A stretch of DNA of 64,000 bases from the NCBI RefSeq assembly GCF_025642155.1, contig NZ_CP106798.1, positions 248,001 through 312,000 on the forward strand, in the 5' to 3' direction. The DNA comes from Streptomyces sp. HUAS 15-9. Lineage in GTDB: Bacteria > Actinomycetota > Actinomycetes > Streptomycetales > Streptomycetaceae. Shown here in pieces: positions 39,889-49,100 of the stretch (positions are counted from its first letter, which is position 1; every line of letters begins with the position of its first letter). Under the pieces are notes generated by a model. It saw only the letters and a list, made by a program, of their open reading frames with translations, made no database searches and was not told the DNA's origin. Position numbers and translations under genes: made by a program.

Positions 39889-39907
39889 TTAGGCAAGCCT
39901 TCCCTAA
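39889..39907. promoter_or_regulatory. Iron box (DmdR1/DtxR-type) upstream of the small membrane gene pair
   Basis: TTAGGCAAGCCTTCCCTAA is a good match to the 19-bp actinobacterial iron box TTAGGTTAGGCTAACCTAA. It lies about 40 bases upstream of ATG 39848 (minus strand) and about 135 upstream of efeU, so it could make the 57/131-residue pair iron-regulated. Confidence 0.7.
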
Positions 39908-40005
39908 ACAGTAGACCCGCCATCGAGATTCAGCCAGGCCTACGAGCCACACACGGTCCACAAGTGACCGCGTCGTGATGCCACCGAGATCTGACGCACA
40001 GAAAC

Positions 40006-40035
40006 TTGATAGGTAAGGCTTACCTCATTTACTGT
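40006..40035 (+). promoter_or_regulatory. efeU promoter with embedded iron box
   Basis: -35 TTGATA (40006-40011), 18-base spacer, -10 TACTGT (40030-40035). The iron box ATAGGTAAGGCTTACCTCA (40009-40027) covers the spacer. The predicted transcription start falls at or next to the GTG at 40043, so the mRNA may be leaderless. Confidence 0.78.
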
Positions 40036-40042
40036 CCGCGCT

Positions 40043-40879
40043 GTGTTCGCCAACTACCTCATCGGTCTGCGTGAGGGACTCGAAGCGTCCCTCGTCGTGG
40101 GCATCCTGGTCGCCTACCTGGTCAAGAGCGGCCACCGTGACCGGCTCGTTCCCCTGTGGGCCGGCGTGCTGGCCGCCGTGACTCTCAGTCTCGCCTTCGG
40201 TGCCGTGCTCACCTTCTCCTCCTCCCAGATGTCCTTCGAGGCCCAGGAGGCTTTCGGCGGCAGCCTGTCGATCGTCGCGGTCGGCTTTGTCACCTGGATG
40301 GTCTTCTGGATGCGCCGCACTGCCCGGCACCTGAAGGCCGAGCTCCAGGGCAGGCTCGACGCCGCCCTCGCGATGGGCACCCTGGCCCTGGTCCTCACGT
40401 CGTTCATCGCGGTCGGCCGCGAGGGGCTCGAGACCGCCCTGTTCATCTGGACCGCCGTGCAGGCCACCGGCCAGAGCACCGCCCCGCTCCTCGGTGCCGG
40501 TCTCGGCCTGGTCAGCGCCATCGTCCTCGGCTACCTCTTCTACCGCGGCGCCGTGAAGATCAACCTCGCCAAATTCTTCACCTGGACCGGTGCCGCCCTG
40601 GTCGTCGTCGCTGCCGGGGTCTTCTCCTACGGTGTCCACGACCTCCAGGAGGCGGGCGTCCTGCCGGGCCTGAACGACATCGCCTTCGACGTCTCGAACG
40701 CCGTACCTCCCGACAGCTGGTACGGCACTCTCCTCAAGGGCACGGTCAACTTCAGCCCGGTCTCCACCTGGTACGAGGTCGCCGCCTGGCTCGCCTACAT
40801 CCTCCCGGTCATGACCGTCTTCTTCCTCCCCGGCCGGAGCAACACCCCCGCCCCTGCCGGTGTTCCGGCCCACCGCTGA
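40043..40879 (+). CDS. efeU: EfeU/FTR1-family iron permease
   Basis: 278 residues from GTG 40043. Seven membrane helices. The two REGLE iron-binding motifs are present: GLREGLEASLVVG near residue 10 and AVGREGLETALFI near 127. The family takes up iron across the membrane together with EfeO. An iron box inside the promoter predicts expression under iron limitation. The EfeO-like gene follows after 51 bases. Confidence 0.95.
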   Translation: MFANYLIGLREGLEASLVVGILVAYLVKSGHRDRLVPLWAGVLAAVTLSLAFGAVLTFSSSQMSFEAQEAFGGSLSIVAVGFVTWMVFWMRRTARHLKAELQGRLDAALAMGTLALVLTSFIAVGREGLETALFIWTAVQATGQSTAPLLGAGLGLVSAIVLGYLFYRGAVKINLAKFFTWTGAALVVVAAGVFSYGVHDLQEAGVLPGLNDIAFDVSNAVPPDSWYGTLLKGTVNFSPVSTWYEVAAWLAYILPVMTVFFLPGRSNTPAPAGVPAHR

Positions 40880-40930
40880 CTCCCCCACGCAACACCCTTC
40901 CCCGCACCACTGCTCTCCAGAGGATCACCC

Positions 40931-41644
40931 ATGCGCACATCCCGCACGCTCCCGGTTCTGGTCACCGCCGTCGTCGCCCTTCCCCTGCTGGCCGCCTGCG
41001 GCGGCAACGACTCCAGTGGCTCCGCGGGAGACAAGGTGGCCATCACCGCCACGGACACCACCTGCAAGGTCGCCAAGACCGAGCTGAAGGCCGGCAAGAT
41101 CGCCTTCGCCGTCGCCAACAAGGGCGACAAGGCGACCGAGGTCTACGTCTACGGCGAACACGAGGGCGCCTACGACCGCGTCGTCAGCGAGGTGGAGAAC
41201 ATCGGTCCCGGCACCTCCCGCGACATGAAGGTCGAACTGGGCGGCGGCACGTACGAGATCGCCTGCAAGCCCGGCCAGAGCGGCGACGGCATCCACCAGA
41301 AGATCACCGTCGTGGGCGCCAAGTCGAACGCAGAGGCCGAAGAGGAGGCGTACGACCGCGAGGTCGAGGCCGAGGCCAAGGAGCACCGGTTCGAAGGACT
41401 CGACAAGTTCACCGCCAAGGCCGGCGAGAAGATCGAGTTCAAGCTGGAGAACCGGGGCGCGATGGAGCACGAGCTGAAGATCTTCGGCCCCGACGGCAAG
41501 GAGGTCGGCGAGGTCAGCCCGGTCGAGCCCGGCGCCACCGGCGAGGCCGTCATCACCCTGACCGAGCCCGGCACGTACACCTACAAGTGCGGCATCGGCG
41601 ACCATGCGGACAGCGGCATGAAGGGCAGCTTCACCGTCAGTTGA
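40931..41644 (+). CDS. EfeO-like lipoprotein with two cupredoxin domains, no M75 domain
   Basis: 237 residues. Lipoprotein signal LPVLVTAVVALPLLAACGGN with Cys23 at the lipobox. Domain 1 (about 35-135) has the EfeO-Cup look: DTTCKVAKTELKAGKIAFAV and GTYEIACKPG. Domain 2 (about 155-237) is a second cupredoxin: NRGAMEHELKIFGPDG and TYTYKCGIGDHADSGMKG, with a His, Cys, His, Met set. The imelysin/M75 domain (HxxE) that makes up most of canonical EfeO is absent, and no EfeB peroxidase follows. It may oxidise or hand iron to EfeU. Confidence 0.88.
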   Translation: MRTSRTLPVLVTAVVALPLLAACGGNDSSGSAGDKVAITATDTTCKVAKTELKAGKIAFAVANKGDKATEVYVYGEHEGAYDRVVSEVENIGPGTSRDMKVELGGGTYEIACKPGQSGDGIHQKITVVGAKSNAEAEEEAYDREVEAEAKEHRFEGLDKFTAKAGEKIEFKLENRGAMEHELKIFGPDGKEVGEVSPVEPGATGEAVITLTEPGTYTYKCGIGDHADSGMKGSFTVS

Positions 41645-42554
41645 CGTCCTGCGCCGTAAGTCCGTTGGTTCTCAACGGACTTACGGCGGCAGTGCGTGTG
41701 AAGTCGTACACCGCCCAGTCGGTGAGTGTGCGATAGCCGAGGCGCTGGTAGAGGGCGTTACTGGTGGGGTTGGACAGGTCTGCGAACAGCACGACGTCCC
41801 TCGCGCCCGCGGCCAGCGCGGCCCGGCTCACCTCCGCCGTCACGGCGCCTGCGTAGCCGCGCCCACGCAGGTGAGCCGGGGTGTAGACGATGTCCACCTG
41901 GATCTGGCCGCCGATCACCGGGTTCATGCCCGCGATGGATACGGCAGTGCCGTCCGGAGTCTCCCAGAGCGTATAGCGCTTGTCGGCGAAGCGCGTGTCG
42001 GCCCACGAGGCGGCGTCCGTGGAGACCTCTTCCCCGACGGCCTTGGCGAACTCGCCGCACCAGAACCTGACTTGCTCAAGGTCCTGCTCGCCCAGTACAC
42101 GCGCCCGGCCCGCCGGCAGCGGCTCCGGTGGGGTGAGCGTGCCGAGGCCGTACAGACGGAGCCGTGTGTCGCGGAGTCTCGGCGTCGCACCGGTGCGCCG
42201 CTGCCAGGCATCGGCGAAGGCGGTGGCCGTGCTGTGGTCCGCGCTGACGCAGGGAAGGGAGTGCCCGAGGGCGGCCAGCCGGGCGGCGAGGGAGTCGGCC
42301 TGCTCAGGCGTGAGCGGCGAGAGGCCGAAGCCACGGGGCGGGAGGCGGTAGAAGGTGGCGCGGGCCTCGCCCGCTCGCTCCAGCACGCCGAAGACGGGGG
42401 CTTCGGTGCCGAACGCCTCCGCCCCGCGCGCTCGCACTCTCTCGGCCCACGTCAGCTGCATGACGTGCGAGCCGGACCGCGAGCGCAGGAAGTCTCCGGC
42501 TCGGGCGAGGAAGTCGTCGACGTCGTCGGTGAGGTGCCAGTCGTCCGGTCGCAT
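41637..42554 (-). CDS. GNAT-family acetyltransferase, 305 residues
   Basis: ATG 42554. The C-terminal GNAT domain (about 150-290) has VDIVYTPAHLRGRGYAGAVT, the acetyl-CoA loop, and DLSNPTSNALYQRLGYR, the usual end of the fold. The first ~140 residues form a divergent GNAT-like or regulatory half. The substrate is unknown. Its last codons overlap the end of efeO (41637-41644) and contain the hairpin that probably terminates efeUO. Confidence 0.9.
   Translation of the reverse strand: MRPDDWHLTDDVDDFLARAGDFLRSRSGSHVMQLTWAERVRARGAEAFGTEAPVFGVLERAGEARATFYRLPPRGFGLSPLTPEQADSLAARLAALGHSLPCVSADHSTATAFADAWQRRTGATPRLRDTRLRLYGLGTLTPPEPLPAGRARVLGEQDLEQVRFWCGEFAKAVGEEVSTDAASWADTRFADKRYTLWETPDGTAVSIAGMNPVIGGQIQVDIVYTPAHLRGRGYAGAVTAEVSRAALAAGARDVVLFADLSNPTSNALYQRLGYRTLTDWAVYDFTRTAAVSPLRTNGLTAQDVN
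41652..41688. terminator. 15-bp perfect hairpin at the efeO / GNAT convergence, inside GNAT coding sequence
   Basis: CGCCGTAAGTCCGTT, a seven-base loop, then AACGGACTTACGGCG. It starts eight bases after the efeO stop and is read through as the codons for residues about 289-300 of the convergent GNAT. Confidence 0.85.
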
Positions 42555-42643
42555 GCTTCATGATTCCCCGTGCTGCCGGTATGCCCCGTCGTTTTCCGCC
42601 AGGGCGAGGCCGCAGGACTTCCTCACCGTCATCCGGGACGGGG

Positions 42644-42976
42644 TCAGGGGGCCTTGGCGACGGTCAGCAGTGCTGCGGCGTCTTCGATGGCTTCGAGGCT
42701 GTGGCGGGCGGGTGGTACGAGGAGCAGGTCTCCGGCCATGCCCTCCCATGCCTGGCCGCCGCTGTGCAGCCGTACGCGCCCGCGCAGTACGAGGACGGTG
42801 GCCTCGCCGGGGTTCTCGTGTTCGGCCAGGGTGGTGCCGGCACGCAGGGCGATGAGGGTCTGGCGCAGGACGTGTTCGTGGCCGCCGTGGAGGGTCTCGG
42901 CACTGCGGCCGGTGGGGGATGCGGTGGCCCGTTCCAGGTGTTCGCGGGCGCGGGCGTCGAGGGAGAGTTTCTGCAT
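42644..42976 (-). CDS. Small cupin-domain protein
   Basis: 110 residues forming one cupin barrel: TLAEHENPGEATVLVLRGRV resembles motif 1 (with His and Glu), and DLLLVPPARHSLEAIED resembles motif 2 with its His. It follows narI by 24 bases on the same strand and may be co-transcribed with the nitrate reductase operon. A metal-dependent or sensory role is possible; no substrate is evident. Confidence 0.85.
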   Translation of the reverse strand: MQKLSLDARAREHLERATASPTGRSAETLHGGHEHVLRQTLIALRAGTTLAEHENPGEATVLVLRGRVRLHSGGQAWEGMAGDLLLVPPARHSLEAIEDAAALLTVAKAP

Positions 42977-43000
42977 GGGAACGAGTGTGCCGTTTCTGTG

Positions 43001-43744
43001 TCAGTAGCGGACACCGATGCGGCGCCAACGGCGTCCGCTCGTGCCCGGTTCCGCGGGATGCGTGGCGACGCGGGCGCGGTAGAGGACGAACGGCCGCCAC
43101 AGGTACCACAGCGGGATGCTCCAGGCGTGGACCAGCCGGGTGAAGGGCCACACGGCGAGGATGGCCCAGGCGGCGGTGGCGTGGATCTGGTAGATGAGCG
43201 GGGCGTGTGAGATCGCGTCGACGTCGGGGTTGCCGACGAACAGGCCACGGAACCACAGGGCGACGCTCTGCCGGTAGTCGTAGCCGGCTCCCAGGAGGTT
43301 GACACCCATCGTTGGGATGATGCCCAGCACGATCACGATCGCCAGCAGGATCAGGGCGAGCCAGTCGACGGGGCTGGTGGTGGCCCGCACCCGGGGCACG
43401 GTGGTGCGGCGGAAGGCGAGGATCACCACGCCGAAGATGACCGCGAGCGCGGCGACGGTGCCGCCGATGGACGAGAACCAGCGGTAGGTGTCCTCCGGGA
43501 TGCCCAGCCAGCGGGTGAACGATTCGGGGACGAGGATGCCCATCACATGTCCGGCGATGGCGGCGAAGGTGCCGTAGTGGAAGAGCGGGCCGCCCCATTT
43601 CAGCAGTGTGCGCTCCTGGAGCTGGGTGGAGCGGCTGGTCCAGCCGAACTGGTCGTAGCGCCAGCGCCAGACGTGGCCGACGACGAAGGTGGCAAGGGCG
43701 AGGTAGGGCAGGATGACCCACCACCACAGGTCCCAGGAGCTCAT
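43001..43744 (-). CDS. narI: Respiratory nitrate reductase gamma subunit
   Basis: 247 residues, five membrane helices, beginning MSSWDLWWWVILPYLALATF. Haem b ligand histidines fit GHVWRWRYDQFGW, LFHYGTFAAIAGHVMGI, and the C-terminal pair in IHATAAWAILAVWPFTRLVH. It anchors NarGH to the inner face of the membrane and passes quinol electrons to NarH. It overlaps narJ (ATGA). Confidence 0.95.
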   Translation of the reverse strand: MSSWDLWWWVILPYLALATFVVGHVWRWRYDQFGWTSRSTQLQERTLLKWGGPLFHYGTFAAIAGHVMGILVPESFTRWLGIPEDTYRWFSSIGGTVAALAVIFGVVILAFRRTTVPRVRATTSPVDWLALILLAIVIVLGIIPTMGVNLLGAGYDYRQSVALWFRGLFVGNPDVDAISHAPLIYQIHATAAWAILAVWPFTRLVHAWSIPLWYLWRPFVLYRARVATHPAEPGTSGRRWRRIGVRY

Positions 43745-44460
43745 CGGCTCTCCTTGGCGCTCAGGAATGCTCTCGTGGTCGGGTAAGGGAGCGGCACCGG
43801 TCGCCCGGGCGCGGGGTGGGGGTCCAGTCCGGTGTGTTCCGGTGGCCCGAAGGGTTCCAGGCCGACGTGTTCGCCCGGTGGCCCCTCGGCGGCCAGCCTG
43901 CGCCAGGTGTCACGCTCACGGCGGGTCGGTTCGGGCAGTCGGCCGCAGAGCGTGTCGATGACGCCGGCGTACGGGGTGGAGTGCTCGTGGAGCGCCTGGC
44001 GGAGGAGTTCGAGGCCGGCCTGGCACTGCAGCAGGATGCGGTGGCCCGGTTCGGGGGCAACGGCGGCGAACTCCAGGATCAGCGGCAGGAAGTCGGGCAG
44101 CTCCGCCTCGGGCGGTTCATGGCCGGCCTGTCGGTAGGCGTGTTTGAGGGCGAGCAGGGCCATGCCGCGGGCACGGGTGTCACCGTGCCGGTAGTAGGTC
44201 AGGTGCAGGCTGCGACTGCGGGTGTGGTCGAAGGTCTCGACGTACCGCTGGGCGGCCTCGTTGGGGGGCAGGCACCGCAGGTGGTCGCAGACGGCGGCGA
44301 GCCGGGCACGGTCGGCCGCGTCGGCGAGGGAGGGCAGTACGGCGGCGACGTCGTCGAGGCAGGTGAGCACCGTCTCGTCGGGGTAGCGCAGCAGGACCGA
44401 GGTGATGCGGTGCACCAGGGGCGTGTCGGCCTCCGCCCGGCGGGCGCGGCGGGGGATCAC
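43741..44460 (-). CDS. narJ: Nitrate reductase assembly chaperone
   Basis: 239 residues from GTG 44460, overlapping the narH stop (GTGA). It is all helical with the NarJ/TorD features YVETFDHTRSRSLHLTYYRH and LPDFLPLILEFAAV. NarJ inserts the Mo-bis-MGD cofactor into NarG and holds it until membrane docking. The last ~45 residues are Pro/Gly-rich and dispensable-looking. Confidence 0.94.
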   Translation of the reverse strand: MIPRRARRAEADTPLVHRITSVLLRYPDETVLTCLDDVAAVLPSLADAADRARLAAVCDHLRCLPPNEAAQRYVETFDHTRSRSLHLTYYRHGDTRARGMALLALKHAYRQAGHEPPEAELPDFLPLILEFAAVAPEPGHRILLQCQAGLELLRQALHEHSTPYAGVIDTLCGRLPEPTRRERDTWRRLAAEGPPGEHVGLEPFGPPEHTGLDPHPAPGRPVPLPYPTTRAFLSAKESR

Positions 44461-46115
44461 CGGCCGCTCCCGTCGCTGCCGAAGAGGCCGGGGGCGGGGC
44501 CGTTGCCGTTCCAGCCGAGGAGGTTGAAGCGCACCTGTCCGTCGCTGTCGCGGAACTGGCTGCCGCCGCCCGACGGTGCCAGACCCGGCAGGGGTGGCGG
44601 AGCGGCGGTCCGCTGGTCCTCGTCGTGGGTGGCGAGGTCGGCCACGCCACCGGGGTAGTCCAGGGCGCAGTGCTGGGCCATCAACGCACCGCTGCCCTCC
44701 GCGTGCACCTTGGGGATGACGTACCGCTCGTCGTACTTGCCGATGGCGAGCAGCCGGTACAGGTCCTCGATGTCGGCGGCGCTCGCGCCCACCCGCTCCA
44801 GCAGTTCCTGCGGCGCCGGGTCGCCGAGCTGCTTGGCGCGCATATGGGCGCGCATGGTGGTCAGTTTGCGCAGCACTCCCTCGACGACGGCTGTGTCCCC
44901 GGCGGTGAAGAGGTTGGCCAGGTAGTCCATCGGGATGCGCAGCGCTTCGATGGCGGCGAAGATCCGGTCGGGGTCGTCGTCGTGGTAGCCGGTGGCGTGC
45001 ACGGCGTCGGCCACCGGGGAGAGCGGCGGGACGTACCAGACCATGGGCATGGTGCGGTACTCCGGGTGCAGCGGGAGTGCCACCCGGTGCTGCTTGATCA
45101 GCGCGTACACGGGGGATCGCTGGGCGGCCCGGATCCAGTCGTGGGCGATGCCGTCGCGTTCGGCGGCCTCCTGCACCGCCGGGTCGTACGGGTCGAGGAA
45201 GACCGACAGCTGTGCCTCGTACAGGTCCTTGTCGTCCTTCACCGAGGCCGCCTCGAGGACGGCGTCGGCGTCGTACAGCATGACGCCGAGGCTGCGAAGC
45301 CTGCCCACGCAGGTCTCGGAGCAGATGGTGGGCTGTCCGGCCTCGATACGCGGGTAGCAGAAGGTGCACTTCTCGGCCTTGCCGGTGCGGTGGTTGAAGT
45401 ACACCTTCTTGTACGGGCACCCCGACACGCAGAACCGCCAGCCGCGGCAGCGGTCCTGGTCGACCAGGACGATCCCGTCCTCCTCCCGCTTGTACATCGC
45501 CCCGGACGGGCAGGAGGCGACGCAGGACGGGTTGAGGCAGTGCTCGCAGATCCGCGGCAGGTAGAACATGAAGGTGTGCTCGAACTCCATCCGCACCCGC
45601 TCCGACAGACCCTTCAGGTTCGGGTCCGTGGTGGCGTACCCGGCGGCTCCGGCGAGGTCGTCGTCCCAGTTCGGGCCGTGTGCGGGCCGCATGTCCCGGC
45701 CGGTCAGCTGTGACTTGGGCTGGGCACTGGTGAAACTGTCGGACAGCGGCGCGGTGGTCAGGCTCTGGTAGTCGTACGTCCACGGCTCGTAGAAGTCGTC
45801 GAGTGAGGGCAGGTCGGGGTTGTAGAAGAGGCTGAGCAGTTTGCGCACCCGGCCGCCGGCCTTGAGCGTCAGCCTGCCCCGGCGGTCGAGGGTCCAGCCG
45901 CCCTTCCACTGCTCCTGGTCCTCGTAGCGGCGGGGGTAGCCGGCGCCGGGCTTGGTCTCGACGTTGTTGAACCAGACGTACTCGGATCCGGGCCGGTTGG
46001 TCCACGTCTGTTTGCAGGTGACCGAGCAGGTGTGGCAGCCGATGCACTTGTCGAGGTTCATGACCATCGCCACTTGCGCCATACAGCGTCCGATGGTGCC
46101 TGCGGCACGGGCCAT
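44457..46115 (-). CDS. narH: Respiratory nitrate reductase beta (Fe-S) subunit
   Basis: 552 residues from ATG 46115, overlapping the narG stop (TGATG). Four Cys clusters are visible: CIGCHTCSVTCK near 25, CEHCLNPSCVASCP near 190, CRGWRFCVSGCP near 225 (Trp in place of one Cys, the 3Fe-4S site) and CTFC with ICSETCVG near 250-270. It conducts electrons from NarI to NarG. An Ala/Gly/Pro-rich C-terminal tail follows the conserved part. Confidence 0.96.
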   Translation of the reverse strand: MARAAGTIGRCMAQVAMVMNLDKCIGCHTCSVTCKQTWTNRPGSEYVWFNNVETKPGAGYPRRYEDQEQWKGGWTLDRRGRLTLKAGGRVRKLLSLFYNPDLPSLDDFYEPWTYDYQSLTTAPLSDSFTSAQPKSQLTGRDMRPAHGPNWDDDLAGAAGYATTDPNLKGLSERVRMEFEHTFMFYLPRICEHCLNPSCVASCPSGAMYKREEDGIVLVDQDRCRGWRFCVSGCPYKKVYFNHRTGKAEKCTFCYPRIEAGQPTICSETCVGRLRSLGVMLYDADAVLEAASVKDDKDLYEAQLSVFLDPYDPAVQEAAERDGIAHDWIRAAQRSPVYALIKQHRVALPLHPEYRTMPMVWYVPPLSPVADAVHATGYHDDDPDRIFAAIEALRIPMDYLANLFTAGDTAVVEGVLRKLTTMRAHMRAKQLGDPAPQELLERVGASAADIEDLYRLLAIGKYDERYVIPKVHAEGSGALMAQHCALDYPGGVADLATHDEDQRTAAPPPLPGLAPSGGGSQFRDSDGQVRFNLLGWNGNGPAPGLFGSDGSGR

Positions 46116-49100
46116 CAGAACTCCACCTCCTGTGCGCGCCGCCGGATGACGGTGATCTCGTCCCGTTGGTTGCCGGTGGGGCCGATGTAGTTGAAGGCGT
46201 AGGAGAACTGGGCGTAGCCGCCGATCAGATGGGTGGGTTTGATCAGCAGGCGGGTGAGGGAGTTGTCGCCGCCGCCGTGCAGGCCGGAGGTCTCCGTCTT
46301 CGGCACGTTCAGGTGCCGGTCGATGGTGTGGTACATGTACACCGTTCCCTCGGGCATCCGGTGGCTGACCACTGCGCGGCAGGCGACCACGCCGTTGCGG
46401 TTGTACGCCTCGATCCAGTCGTTGTCGGCCACGCCGATCTTCTCCGCGTCCTTCGGGCTCATCCAGATCACCGGGCCGCCCCGGAAGAGGGTGAGCATGT
46501 GCAGGTTCTCCTGGTACTCGGAGTGGATCGACCACTTCGAGTGCGGGGTCAGGTAGCGCACCACGAGTTCCGGGCGGCCGTCCGGTGAGCGGGTCGGGTC
46601 GCCGAAGTGGGCGAGCATGTTCAACGGCGGCCGGTAGACGGGCAGTTGCTCGCCGAACTCGGTCATCCAGTCGTGGTCGAGGAAGAAGTGCTGGCGGCCG
46701 GTGAGGGTGTGCCAGGGCTTGAGGCGCTCGACGTTGACGGTGAACGGGGAGTAGCGGCGGCCGCCGGACTCGGTGCCGGACCACTCCGCCGAGGTGATCA
46801 CCGCGCGGGGCTGGGTGCGGGTGTCCTCGAAGGTGATGCGGTCGCCGGAGCGTTCCTCGGCCAGATCCACCAGCTCCACGCCGGTGCGCTTCTCCAGCGC
46901 GCGCAGCGACTCGACGGCCAGACGGCCGTTGGTGGTGCCGGACAGGGCGAGGACCGCCTCGCAGAACTGGTCGTCGCGGGCGATCGAGGGACGCCCGTCG
47001 GCGACGCCGCCGCGCACGGTGCCGTTGTGGCGGCGCAGGTAGTCGATCTCCTCCTCCGGCTTCCAGGTCAGGCCCTTGGTGGTGGTGCCCAGGCGGTCCA
47101 GCAGCGGTCCCACGGCGGCCATCTTCTCGGCCACCTTGGTGTAGTCCCTTTCCACCACGATCAGTTTCGGCATGGTGCGGCCGGGTACCGGCTCGCACTC
47201 CCCGGCCTTCCAGTCCCGCACCCGCCCGTGCGGCTGCGCCATTTCGTCCGCCGTGTCGTGAGCGAGCGGGGCCGCGATGACGTCACGGCGCACCCCGAGG
47301 TGGGTTTCGGCCAGGCGGGAGAACTCGGCCGCGACGGTGTGGAAGATGTCGAAGTCGGTGCGGGTCTGCCAGGGCGGTGCGATGGCCGGGTTGAAGGCGT
47401 GCACGAAGGGGTGCATGTCGGTGGAGGACAGGTCGTATTTCTCGTACCAGGTCGCCGCGGGCAGTACGACGTCCGAGAACAGGCAGGTGCTGGTCATGCG
47501 GAAGTCGACCGCGACCGACAGGTCGAGCTTGCCGACCGGGGCCGGCTCCCGCCAGTTGACGTCCCTGGGCCGCAGTTCCGGCGGGGTCTCGGCGGCGGTC
47601 ACCGCGTCGTCGGTGCCGAGCAGGTGTCGCAGCATGTACTCGTGGCCCTTCATCGACGACGCGAAGAGGTTCGCGCGCCAGATGAGCAGGACGCGGGGGA
47701 AGTTGGCGGGGTCGTCGGGGTCCTCGGCGGCAAACCTGAGCCGTCCGGCCTTCAGTTCGTCGACGACGTGGTCGGAGACCTCCTTGCCCGCCCGTTCGGC
47801 TTCGTCGCACACGTCGAGCGGGTTGCGGTCGAACGTCGGGTGGGAGGGCATCCAGCCCAGCCGGGCGGCCAGCGCGTTGCAGTCCGGCAGGGTGCGTCCC
47901 GCCAGCCGCCCCTGCCCGAGCGGGCTCGCCAGTGTGTCGGCGGGGAACGCCTCGTAGCGCCACTGGTCGGTGGCCAGCCAGAACAGCGGTGTGCCCACCA
48001 TGTGCCGGGTGGGCCGCTGCCAGTCCAGGCCGAACGCGAGATGGGACCAGCCCGTCAGCGGGCGCACCTTCTCCTGGCCGACGTAGTGCGCCCAGCCGCC
48101 GCCGTTGACGCCCTGGCTGCCGGTCAGCATCACCAGGGAGAGGAAGGCCCGGTAGATCTGGTCGGAGTGGAACCAGTGGTTGGTGCCCGCCCCCATCGCG
48201 ATCATCGAACGGCCGTCGGTGCGCTCGGCGTTGCGCGCGAACTCCCGCGCCACCCGGGCGGCGGCCTTCGCCGGCACCGAGGTGATCGTCTCCTGCCAGG
48301 CCGGGGTGTACGGGCTGTCCGCGTCGTCGTAACCGCTCGGCCACTCGCCCGGCAGACCCTCACGGGCCACCCCGTACTGGGCCAGCACCAGGTCGAACAC
48401 GGTGGTCACGAGATGGCCTCCGACCCGGGTCGCCGGCACGCCGCGCCGTAGCACTCCCCCGGACTCCCCGGGGCCGGCGTCGAAGCGGGGCAGGTCGACC
48501 GCCACCGCCTCGCCGTCGGGGCGCCGGTGCAGGGACAACAGCGGGTCGATGCCGTCCAGCCGCAGGTTCCACCGCGGCTCCCGCGAGTCGTCCGGGGACG
48601 TCCACCGGAAGCCGAGCGATCCGTTGGGCACGGCGGGCCCGCCGGTACGGGCGTCCAGCAGCACGGTCTTGAACTCGGCCGCCTCCATGTCCGTGCCGGG
48701 CAGGTCGGCGGCGGTGAGGAACTTGTCCGGCACGTACCCGCCGCCGTCGCGCTCGCGCAGCCGCACCAGGAACGGCAGGTCGGTGTAGGTCTTCGCGTAC
48801 TCGGTGAAGTACGGCACCTGCCGGTCGCGGTAGAACTCGGTCAGGATCACATGCCCCATGGCCATGGCCAGCGCGCCGTCCGTACCGGGAGCCGCCGCGA
48901 GCCAGTCGTCGGCGAACTTGGTGTGGTCGCCGTAGTCCGGTGAGACCACCACGACCTTCTGCCCCTTGTAGCGGGCCTCGGTCATGAAGTGCGCGTCCGG
49001 CGTGCGGGTGATCGGCAGATTCGTGCCCCACACGATCAGGTAGCCGGCATTCCACCAGTCGCCGGACTCCGGCACGTCCGTCTGGTCGCCGAACACCTGC

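Noticed and set aside
46607..48451. 614-codon plus-strand frame opposite narG
   Set aside because: Antisense to a highly conserved NarG sequence; composition is typical of a shadow frame.
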